Shown here in pieces: positions 1 to 5,976 of a stretch of 12,341 nt of DNA (position 1 is the first letter of the stretch; every line of letters starts with the position of its first letter). Made by a program: the position numbers and the translations under genes. This DNA comes from Anaerolineales bacterium (lineage in GTDB: Bacteria > Chloroflexota > Anaerolineae > Anaerolineales > UBA4823). The notes beneath the pieces are model-generated. The model was given only the letters and a program-made list of their open reading frames with translations, had not been told where the DNA came from and ran no database searches. The stretch spans positions 1 through 12,341 of the forward strand of contig JADYYC010000101.1 of assembly GCA_020853835.1 (NCBI GenBank), in the 5' to 3' direction.

Positions 1-604
1 AGGTCGCGGACTCGCGGCGCAGATCGGGGAAGACCCCACCCTGAACGATGCCAAACAGCGCCTGATCGCGGCGGGTTTTGGCACGCAGGCAGCGCTCTGC
101 CCAGGCGTGCGTGCGCTTCATGGCGCGTTCGTTGTAATCCCGGTCGTATGGTGAAGCGCACTCGTCAAACGCCATGATAATGTCAGCGCCCAGGTTTTCT
201 TCAATCGAGATCACTTTTTCGGGCGTTAACCGGTGCAAGGAGCCGTCGATATGGCTCTTGAATGTGACCCCCTCTTCATCGATTCGGCGCGAATCTGCCA
301 GTGAAAACACCTGGTACCCGCCAGAATCGGTCAAAATCGGCCCATCCCAGTTCATGAAGGCGTGCAGCCCGCCCATTTCGGCGACGAGTTCGTCTCCCGG
401 CCGGAGGTAAAGGTGATAGGTGTTTGCCAGGATCAGTGACGCTCCAAGCTCTTTGAGCTGCGCCGCGGTGGTCGCTTTTACGGCCGCCTGGGTGCCAACT
501 GGCGCAAACAGCGGGGTGAGGAGCGGCCCATGCGGCGTGTTCAGAATTCCCGCCCGGGCGCGCCCTTGATTGGATACAATTTCAAAGGTGAACTTGTTTT
601 TCAT
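1..604 (-). CDS. tgt: Queuine tRNA-ribosyltransferase, N-terminal part (cut by window edge)
   Basis: The enzyme exchanges guanine 34 for a queuine precursor in tRNAs with GUN anticodons; it is cytosolic and needs zinc. I translated the reverse strand by hand from the ATG at 604-602 (MKNKFTFEIV...). About 201 residues are visible, roughly half of the usual 370-400. Family motifs seen are TDSGGYQVFSL (92-102, including the active-site Asp of the TDSGG motif), FDEC (146-149) and GIVQGG (185-190), which forms part of the base-binding pocket. The second catalytic Asp and the zinc-binding Cys/His cluster would lie beyond the left edge, so integrity cannot be judged. The start fits the family, where the protein normally begins a few residues before the FE(I/V) segment. 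No strong Shine-Dalgarno is seen, only a weak GGACAGG about 14 bases upstream. The gene is divergent from the aminotransferase gene. Confidence 0.96.
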   Translation of the reverse strand, partial: MKNKFTFEIVSNQGRARAGILNTPHGPLLTPLFAPVGTQAAVKATTAAQLKELGASLILANTYHLYLRPGDELVAEMGGLHAFMNWDGPILTDSGGYQVFSLADSRRIDEEGVTFKSHIDGSLHRLTPEKVISIEENLGADIIMAFDECASPYDRDYNERAMKRTHAWAERCLRAKTRRDQALFGIVQGGVFPDLRRESAT

Positions 605-670
605 TTTGTCTGGCGAAGCCTGTCCACAGTTCGATCAGGTGAAATTGTGCGGCGTTGGCACAACTCGCAG

Positions 671-676
671 ATTATA
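671..676 (-). promoter_or_regulatory. Candidate -10 box for tgt (TATAAT, reverse strand)
   Basis: The reverse strand reads a perfect TATAAT hexamer here, about 67 bases before the tgt ATG. I see no good -35 at 16-18 bases, so the call rests on the hexamer and its place in a divergent intergenic region. It lies just upstream of the weak -35 proposed for the opposite promoter. Confidence 0.4.
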
Positions 677-705
677 ACCGTTCTCAACGAGATGGCAGGC
701 AGTGA

Positions 706-711
706 TATAAT
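706..711 (+). promoter_or_regulatory. Candidate -10 box for the aminotransferase gene (TATAAT)
   Basis: A perfect TATAAT hexamer sits 82 bases before the ATG at 794. A partial -35 (TTCTCA, 681-686, four of six matches to TTGACA) lies 19 bases upstream, slightly longer than optimal. The predicted 5' leader is about 75 bases. A clear AGGAG ribosome-binding site at 779-783 lies 10 bases before the ATG. Confidence 0.45.
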
Positions 712-793
712 TTCAGACTGACTGGTCGCCGCTAACAAACTGCCATCGAACCCATGGGGACTTTTCGCACAGCCACTCAGGAGATGAAAAAGA

Positions 794-2149
794 ATGAAGA
801 TCATGAATTTGCCGGGACCCAAGGCGCGTGAAATTATTAAGCGGGATTACGAAGTCATTTCCCCTTCTTATCCTCGCGGCTATCCGTTTGTGATGGATCA
901 TGGAAAAGGCACCGAGGTCTGGGACGTGGACGGCAACCGCTTCCTGGATTTTGCAGCCGGCATCGCCGTCGTTTCCACCGGGCACAGCAACCCAAAGGTG
1001 GTGAAAGCCATCCAGGAACAGGCGGAGAAGTTTATCCACATCTCCTCGGATTTCTATCATGAAAACTGGGTGAAATTGGGCGAGAAGATCAACGAGATTG
1101 CGCCCTTTCAGGAAGATGCGGTTTCGTTCATGACCAACTCCGGCACGGAGAGCGTGGAGGCCGCCATTAAGCTGGCCCGCTATCACACGCATGCCACAGA
1201 ATTTATCGGTTTCCTGGGCGCGTTTCACGGGCGAACGATGGGCGCGGTTACTTTTACAGCCAGCAAGCCCCTATACCATCGCGATTTTTATCCATTGATG
1301 AGCGGCGTGGTACACGCCCCCTACCCTGACCCTTACCGCCCCTTGCTGGAATCCCGCCCCGGTGAAGATTACGGGGTTACCGTCGTAAGGTACATCGAAG
1401 AGCAGATCCTCGGCCACCTTCTTCCGCCAGAGGACGTGGCAGGGATTTTGGTCGAGCCAATCCAGGGCGAGGGCGGCTACGTCATCCCATCGCCAGGCTT
1501 TTTCCCTGCCTTGCGCGAGCTGTGCGACCGCCATAAAATCCTGTTGATCGTTGACGAAGTCCAATCTGGCATGGGGCGCACGGGCAAATGGTGGGCGGTC
1601 GAGCACTTTGGCGTCGAGCCGGATATTGTGTGTTCGGCCAAGGGGATCGCATCTGGCGTGCCGCTCGGGGTGATGTTCGCCAAAAAGCATATTGTCGATT
1701 GGCCGAAGGGGGCGCACGGCAACACCTTTGGCGGGAATCCAATTTCCTGCGCCGCGGCGCTTGCGACGATCGATTTGATCGAGAACGGCTATATGCAAAA
1801 CGCAACCGAGATGGGGGATTACACAAGGAAGATCCTTGAAGAAATGATGTCGCGCCACCCATCCATTGGGCAGGTGCGGGGCCTGGGCTTGATGATCGGC
1901 CTGGATTTTGTAAAGGATCGCCAGACCCGCGAGCCCGACTTCAAGCTGCGCGACCTGGTCGTTGACCATGCTTTCTTGCACGGGCTGCTGCTCCTGGGTT
2001 GCGGATCTAGCGTGATTCGAATCGCCCCGCCGCTAAACGTCACCCGCAGCGAAATTGACGAAGCTATGGAAATCCTCGACGAGGCTATCCGCATCAGCGA
2101 GGGTGGGGTCGAGGCGCAGCTCGCTGAGGCGAAACCAGTTGCTGCCTGA
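794..2149 (+). CDS. Class III PLP-dependent aminotransferase (acetylornithine/4-aminobutyrate family)
   Basis: A 451-residue fold-type I aminotransferase, the normal length for the class. It transfers an omega-type amino group, typically from ornithine, acetylornithine or 4-aminobutyrate, to 2-oxoglutarate. Seen: SGTES (116-120), which binds the PLP phosphate; FHGRT (144-148), which stacks on the ring; EPIQGEGG (221-228); DEVQSG (254-259), whose Asp254 contacts the pyridine nitrogen; Lys283 in SAKGIASG, the Schiff-base lysine; and TFGGN (311-315). All key residues are present, so it should be active. The N-terminus (LPGPKAREIIKRD) and the WDVDGNRFLDF segment recall archaeal homologues in which ornithine aminotransferases and amino-acid racemases are both known, so the substrate cannot be fixed from sequence. 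The ATG at 794 follows AGGAG at 779-783. The last 11 bases overlap the next gene, suggesting co-transcription. Confidence 0.93.
   Translation: MKIMNLPGPKAREIIKRDYEVISPSYPRGYPFVMDHGKGTEVWDVDGNRFLDFAAGIAVVSTGHSNPKVVKAIQEQAEKFIHISSDFYHENWVKLGEKINEIAPFQEDAVSFMTNSGTESVEAAIKLARYHTHATEFIGFLGAFHGRTMGAVTFTASKPLYHRDFYPLMSGVVHAPYPDPYRPLLESRPGEDYGVTVVRYIEEQILGHLLPPEDVAGILVEPIQGEGGYVIPSPGFFPALRELCDRHKILLIVDEVQSGMGRTGKWWAVEHFGVEPDIVCSAKGIASGVPLGVMFAKKHIVDWPKGAHGNTFGGNPISCAAALATIDLIENGYMQNATEMGDYTRKILEEMMSRHPSIGQVRGLGLMIGLDFVKDRQTREPDFKLRDLVVDHAFLHGLLLLGCGSSVIRIAPPLNVTRSEIDEAMEILDEAIRISEGGVEAQLAEAKPVAA
2125..2141 (+). promoter_or_regulatory. Ribosome-binding site and TTG start of the histidine kinase
   Basis: GAGG (2125-2128) lies 10 bases before an in-frame TTG (2139-2141). 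That TTG gives the N-terminus MLPDFRVRQRDYLLEI, which leads straight into the first GAF helix. The frame stays open upstream to a TTG at 2055, but residues from there read the aminotransferase C-terminus out of frame and look non-natural. No in-frame ATG is available near the end of the aminotransferase. Confidence 0.55.
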
Positions 2150-3710
2150 CTTTCGCGTCCGCCAGCGAGATTATTTGCTGGAGATTACGCGTGCGATCAC
2201 TCAGGAATTAGACCTGAGCAAAGTCCTCGCGCGCATTCTTCACATCACCATCGAGATGCTGGCCGGGCAGGCCGGGATCATCGCGCTGCGCGAACCGCAC
2301 GTGGGGTGGCGTGTGGCTGTCTCGCATGCCATCTCGCCCGCGTTTTTGGGCCAGATAGAACCGCTGCTGGCAAAGGTCTCGGAGCAAGAAGAGTCGGCGC
2401 GCACCGAGTTGCTGGAAATTAACCAACTGCTCCAGCGCCTGATTCGCACCGCCAGCATGGGATTGTTGACCGGGGTGGCGCTTCCGTTGATTGCGCGCAA
2501 CCGCATCATTGGCATCCTGTTCGTCTTTAGAAATTACATGGGCGTGTTCTCGACGAATGACAAGGCATTGTTACAGAGCTTTGCAGACCAGGCTGCCATC
2601 GCGGTCCACAATGCCCAACTATACACCAAGATCGCCAACGAGGAACAACGCCTGTCGGCGCTGCTTGATTCGCTGGCGGACGGCATCCTGATCATGGATG
2701 CGACTCACACAGTCGAGAACTGCAACCCGGCGTTGGCGCGAATGCTCGGCGTTTCGGTGGAAGAGATTCGCGGCGCCAAACACGAAGACGTTCTGCGCTG
2801 GGTCAAGCTGCGAGATGGGTTGAGCCTGGAGCAGGCCGAAGTGGGGGGGTGGCCGCTCACCCCGCATGCGACGCTGTTTGTCGAAGGCGATCTCGAGCGG
2901 CTACATAAGCCCGCATTGCCGGTAGGGGTCACATATTCTCCGCTGCTCTCGCCGGACGGTAAGCTGTTGAACATCATCGCCTCGATTCGAGATATCACCC
3001 GTTTTCGGGAGGCGGAGGAATTAAAAAGCACGTTTGTTTCCGTGATCAGCCATGAATTGAAAACACCCGTAGCGTTGATCAAAGGTTATGTCAGCACTTT
3101 GCGCCGGGAAGACGCCGCCTGGGACCGCACGATTGTGCAGGACAGCCTGGCCGTCATCGAGGAAGAAGCCGACCGCCTGACGGGACTGATCGAGAACCTG
3201 CTCGACGCCACCCGTCTTCAGGCTGGCGTCCTGGCGATAAACCAGTCCGATGTGGCTCTCGATCAGCTCGCCAGGCGTATCGCGGAGCGGTTTAAAACCC
3301 AAACCAACCGGCATACATTTCGGGTGGAGTTCCCGGCGCAGTTCCCCGTGGTGCTCGGGGATGAGGTCCGCCTGGAGCAGGTTCTATCGAACCTGATTTC
3401 GAACGCGATCAAATACTCACCGGATGGCGGGGAGATCGCCATTCGCGGCCAGGTCCATCCCGAATACGTGGTTGTGTGCGTGAGCGACCAGGGCCCCGGG
3501 ATCGAGATCGGGGATATCCCCTACGTGTTCGACCGCTTCTACCGTTCCACCGACGCCTCCCGTACGACTAAAGGGGCAGGGTTGGGTTTGTATCTCTCGC
3601 GCGCGGTTGTGGAAGCGCATGGGGGGCGGATTTGGGTCGACCCCACCCCCGGAGAAGGGGCCAGGATCTGTTTCAACCTGCCGCGCGATCACTCAGACAT
3701 CCATCAATGA
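2139..3710 (+). CDS. Cytosolic sensor histidine kinase, GAF-PAS-HisKA-HATPase
   Basis: With a TTG start at 2139 the protein has 523 residues and no membrane segment. Domain order is a GAF sensor (about 15-160), PAS (about 165-290), HisKA dimerisation/phosphoacceptor (about 295-360) and an ATP-binding domain (about 405-515). Seen: the H-box SHELKTP with His305; the N-box LEQVLSNLISNAIKYSP with Asn418 and Asn422; the G1 box DQGPGI beginning at Asp450; the F-box FDRFYR (464-469); and the G2 box GAGLGL (479-484). All catalytic boxes are intact, so it should autophosphorylate on His. The ligand is unknown; soluble GAF/PAS pairs usually sense small molecules, redox state or gas. No response regulator is encoded nearby, so its partner is elsewhere. 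It overlaps the aminotransferase by 11 bases and is probably translationally coupled to it. The exact start is uncertain. Confidence 0.93.
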   Translation: MLPDFRVRQRDYLLEITRAITQELDLSKVLARILHITIEMLAGQAGIIALREPHVGWRVAVSHAISPAFLGQIEPLLAKVSEQEESARTELLEINQLLQRLIRTASMGLLTGVALPLIARNRIIGILFVFRNYMGVFSTNDKALLQSFADQAAIAVHNAQLYTKIANEEQRLSALLDSLADGILIMDATHTVENCNPALARMLGVSVEEIRGAKHEDVLRWVKLRDGLSLEQAEVGGWPLTPHATLFVEGDLERLHKPALPVGVTYSPLLSPDGKLLNIIASIRDITRFREAEELKSTFVSVISHELKTPVALIKGYVSTLRREDAAWDRTIVQDSLAVIEEEADRLTGLIENLLDATRLQAGVLAINQSDVALDQLARRIAERFKTQTNRHTFRVEFPAQFPVVLGDEVRLEQVLSNLISNAIKYSPDGGEIAIRGQVHPEYVVVCVSDQGPGIEIGDIPYVFDRFYRSTDASRTTKGAGLGLYLSRAVVEAHGGRIWVDPTPGEGARICFNLPRDHSDIHQ

Positions 3711-3748
3711 ATGGATCTTCACCCAGATATTATTTCAGATATCCTGTC

Positions 3749-3753
3749 AGGAG
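3749..3753 (+). promoter_or_regulatory. Ribosome-binding site fixing the start of the CpXC gene
   Basis: AGGAG lies 9 bases before the ATG at 3763. It decides the start: the open frame runs back to 3607 inside the kinase gene, but that extension is out-of-frame kinase sequence. Confidence 0.8.
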
Positions 3754-3762
3754 ATTTTTCGA

Positions 3763-5109
3763 ATGCCTAAAACTCAAGTAACTTGTCCAAACTGCCGGCA
3801 GCCGGTCATAGCTGATATCCAGCAGCTATTTGATCTCAACGTTGACCGGGACGCCAAGCAGAAATTGCTTAGCGGCGCTTTCAATATTATCCATTGCCAG
3901 AACTGTGGATATCAGGGCAACCTTTCGTCGATCATTGTATATCATGATCCCGATAAAGAACTGCTGCTCACCTATGTCCCGGCAGAAATTGGATTGCCGC
4001 GCAATGAGCAGGAGCGCGTGATCGGCGGTCTGATCAACCAGGTGATCAACAACCTGCCCCAGGAAAAGCGTAAGGGTTACCTGTTCAACCCCCAATCCAC
4101 GCTGACCATGCAGGGTCTGGTTGAGCGCATCCTGGAGGCAGATGGGATCACCCGCGAGATGATCCAGGCTCAGCAGCAGCGCCTCGACCTGTTACAGCGC
4201 CTGGCGACCACGACAGACGAAGCCGCGCGCGCCGAGCTGGCGAAGCAGGAAGATGCGCTGATCGACGCCGAGTTTTTCATGCTGCTCAACCGGTTGGGCG
4301 AGGCCGCGCTTGCAAGTGGAGACCGTCAATCGGCGCAGGAGTTGGTGGCATTACAGCGCAGCTTGTTGGGCGTAACCACATACGGCCAGCAGCTAAAAGC
4401 TCAATCGCAAGAAATTGAGACCGCCCTGAAAGATTTGCAAAACCTCGGTCAGAACCTGACGCGCGAGAAGATGCTCGACCTTGTTATCCAGGCTCCAAAC
4501 GAGACGCGCCTGAATGCCCTGGTCAGCCTGGCGAGGCCGGTGTTAGATTATCAGTTCTTCCAGTTGCTCAGCGAGCGCATCGATAAAGCTCACGCCGATG
4601 GCCGCAAACGCCTGGCTGGCCTCAGGACGCACCTGCTCGAGCTCACTCAGGAGATCGACCGCCAGATCGAGGAACAGCGCGCCCAGTCGCGTGAACTGGT
4701 GGAAGCGCTTCTGCAGGTCGAAAACCTGGAAGAAGCCATTGAACAATCCATGCCCGCGATAGACGAGATCTTTGTTCACGAAGTGGAGGCGCTGCAGAAG
4801 GAGGCGCGCAGCAAAGGCAACCTGGATCGTTCCAGCAAGCTGCAGAAAATCCTGGACGTGATCGCAAAAGCGTCTCAGGCTCCGCCCGAGGTATCTTTGG
4901 TTGAAGATTACCTGGATGCGCCAGATGATAAGGCGCGCCTGGCATTTCTCCAGGAGCACCAGGATCAGATCACGCAGGAGTTTATGGGTATACTGGCAAA
5001 CATTGCTTTACAGGCAGGCTCCGGCGAAGATAAAGAGCTGGCAGAGCATGTGACAGCAGCCAACCGCCAGGCGCTGCGCTTCACGATGCAGCGCAACCTC
5101 AAGCAATAG
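3763..5109 (+). CDS. CpXC-domain protein with long helical tail
   Basis: A 448-residue protein of unknown function. The N-terminus holds two CxxC pairs, CPNC (residues 8-11) and CQNC (45-48), which match the CpXC domain and probably bind one zinc ion. A predicted alpha/beta portion follows to about residue 110 (a YHDP segment, then LLLTYVPAEIGLPRNEQER). From about 125 to the end the protein is rich in Glu, Gln, Leu and Ala with heptad-like spacing, suggesting long helices or coiled coil (for example the EEQRAQSRELVEALLQVENL stretch). There is no signal peptide or membrane span, so it is cytosolic. It follows the histidine kinase by 52 bases with its own good ribosome-binding site and may belong to the same transcription unit. 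CpXC proteins are common in Chloroflexota and lack a firm biochemical role; I assign none. It converges on the FHA regulator gene with a 37-base gap and no clear terminator. Confidence 0.88.
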   Translation: MPKTQVTCPNCRQPVIADIQQLFDLNVDRDAKQKLLSGAFNIIHCQNCGYQGNLSSIIVYHDPDKELLLTYVPAEIGLPRNEQERVIGGLINQVINNLPQEKRKGYLFNPQSTLTMQGLVERILEADGITREMIQAQQQRLDLLQRLATTTDEAARAELAKQEDALIDAEFFMLLNRLGEAALASGDRQSAQELVALQRSLLGVTTYGQQLKAQSQEIETALKDLQNLGQNLTREKMLDLVIQAPNETRLNALVSLARPVLDYQFFQLLSERIDKAHADGRKRLAGLRTHLLELTQEIDRQIEEQRAQSRELVEALLQVENLEEAIEQSMPAIDEIFVHEVEALQKEARSKGNLDRSSKLQKILDVIAKASQAPPEVSLVEDYLDAPDDKARLAFLQEHQDQITQEFMGILANIALQAGSGEDKELAEHVTAANRQALRFTMQRNLKQ

Positions 5110-5146
5110 TTGAGGAGCGTTGCCGGAAGGATGTAACAGCAGCTTC

Positions 5147-5878
5147 CTACAGCAGGGGATTATCCAGCCTCAGTCCGTGTCCCCGCACCGTCACGACGTA
5201 TTCATGTGTCGCGTCGATGCGGGCGATCCGGTCTCGCAGCCGTCGAACCAGGGCGTCCAGAGCTTGCTCTGAGATCTCGAAAGCCTGGCCCTCGCCCCAA
5301 ATTGCGCTCACCAGGTCCGGACGGGAGACCACCCGGCCCTGGTTGTCGTAAAGCACTTCGAGCAATTTGAATTGAGAGACCGACAGAGGAGGGATAATCT
5401 CCTTTTCGTCGATGGATTGTTCGCCTGCGGGCATGGCGATCCAGACCCGCCGGGATCTTTTTTCCAGCCGTAACCGGCTCATCTCGGGCGGGATGGGGAC
5501 GGAATGCACCCCTCCTGCCAGGTGATCTCTGGCCTCCGCCGGCTGGTTTTCCAACGGGATGGTCGAGTCTGAGCTTAGAAAGACGAATTGTTGGGCGAGG
5601 GCGATCTGGATCACATCCCCATCTTGCAGCATGGTCGCCATTTCGATTTTTTGGCCGTTATTATGCGTGCCATTTTTGCTGCCAAGATCCTCCAGCACGA
5701 TCCCGTGTTGGTCGATGGAAAGGCGGGCGTGATGGCGGGAAACCTGGCGGTCGGCGATGACGATGTCACAATCGGGTTCGCGCCCCAGAACCAGGGCGGT
5801 TCGCAAAGGCCAGCGTTGGCCGTTAAGCGGGCCGTTTTGGGCGACCAAGAACGGCACTTCGTCGCCATATTTCTCCAT
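5147..5878 (-). CDS. FHA domain-winged helix transcriptional regulator
   Basis: A 243-residue cytosolic protein. Residues 8-102 form a forkhead-associated domain, a phosphothreonine reader, with all signature residues: GRE (32-34), SRHH (47-50) and SKNGT (67-71). A linker (about 103-138) leads to an OmpR/PhoB-type winged helix (about 140-243): the segment from LSVSQFKLLEVL, the helix around ISEQALDALVRRLRDRI (202-218, probably the recognition helix) and a C-terminal wing YVVTVRGHGLRL. In ordinary response regulators this DNA-binding domain follows a receiver domain; here an FHA domain takes that place. The Mycobacterium regulator EmbR also joins FHA and winged helix, but in the opposite order and with an extra helical domain. 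The start ATG (5878-5876) has GGAG 8 bases upstream. The Ser/Thr kinase gene is divergent across 98 bases, which strongly suggests that the kinase is its partner (inference). Confidence 0.92.
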   Translation of the reverse strand: MEKYGDEVPFLVAQNGPLNGQRWPLRTALVLGREPDCDIVIADRQVSRHHARLSIDQHGIVLEDLGSKNGTHNNGQKIEMATMLQDGDVIQIALAQQFVFLSSDSTIPLENQPAEARDHLAGGVHSVPIPPEMSRLRLEKRSRRVWIAMPAGEQSIDEKEIIPPLSVSQFKLLEVLYDNQGRVVSRPDLVSAIWGEGQAFEISEQALDALVRRLRDRIARIDATHEYVVTVRGHGLRLDNPLL

Positions 5879-5895
5879 AGCTGCATCTCCACAGG

Positions 5896-5903
5896 TATAA
5901 TAT
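5896..5903 (-). promoter_or_regulatory. Candidate -10 region for the FHA regulator (TATTAT, reverse strand)
   Basis: The reverse strand reads GATATTATACC here. TATTAT matches TATAAT at five of six positions and lies about 20 bases before the ATG at 5878. The forward strand of the same bases reads TATAAT (5896-5901), so the box could also fire toward the kinase. The phased ATCAT motifs start directly at it. Confidence 0.4.
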
Positions 5904-5941
5904 CATGAATCATGCGTAATCGATCATCTGTGTTCGATCGT
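5902..5941. promoter_or_regulatory. Phased ATCAT direct repeats, possible operator between the FHA regulator and the kinase
   Basis: ATCAT occurs at 5902, 5909 and 5923, and a one-base variant ATCGT at 5937, so starts are 7, 14 and 14 bases apart. The first two are part of a tandem ATCATGA/ATCATGC. The region also carries CGATC (5921-5925) and GATCG (5936-5940) as an inverted pair with a 10-base spacer. It lies in the 98-base divergent promoter. Winged-helix regulators of the OmpR type usually bind short direct repeats, so autoregulation by the FHA protein is plausible, but chance is not excluded. Confidence 0.4.
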
Positions 5942-5960
5942 GCGCAGGAAAAAACCGGGC

Positions 5961-5966
5961 TATATT
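5961..5966 (+). promoter_or_regulatory. Candidate -10 box for the Ser/Thr kinase (TATATT)
   Basis: TATATT ends 10 bases before the ATG at 5977. A start of transcription 6-8 bases downstream would leave a leader of only a few bases. No Shine-Dalgarno lies at normal distance; the nearest AGGAA (5946-5950) is 26 bases away. No convincing -35 is visible. Confidence 0.35.
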
Positions 5967-5976
5967 GTAAACGACC

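Noticed and set aside
713..1228. Open frame of 171 codons on the reverse strand reaching into the tgt/aminotransferase gap
   Set aside because: Mostly antisense to the aminotransferase; its ending in the gap has no ribosome-binding site or domain support.
1271..1981. Open frame of 236 codons on the reverse strand
   Set aside because: It lies wholly inside the well-supported aminotransferase gene in antisense. Its Arg/His/Ala-rich translation shows no family motif.
3607..3762. Longer start for the CpXC protein
   Set aside because: The extra 52 residues are the kinase gene read in another frame. AGGAG and ATG at 3763 give a natural CPxC-bearing N-terminus.
5110..5146. Possible bidirectional terminator between the CpXC and FHA genes (GGAAG/CTTCC pair)
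   Set aside because: The stem is only five base pairs with a 13-base loop and no T-run on either strand.
5125..5156. Short direct repeat (CTGCTGT on the reverse strand, twice)
   Set aside because: Seven bases in two copies, partly within coding sequence; no larger repeat structure.
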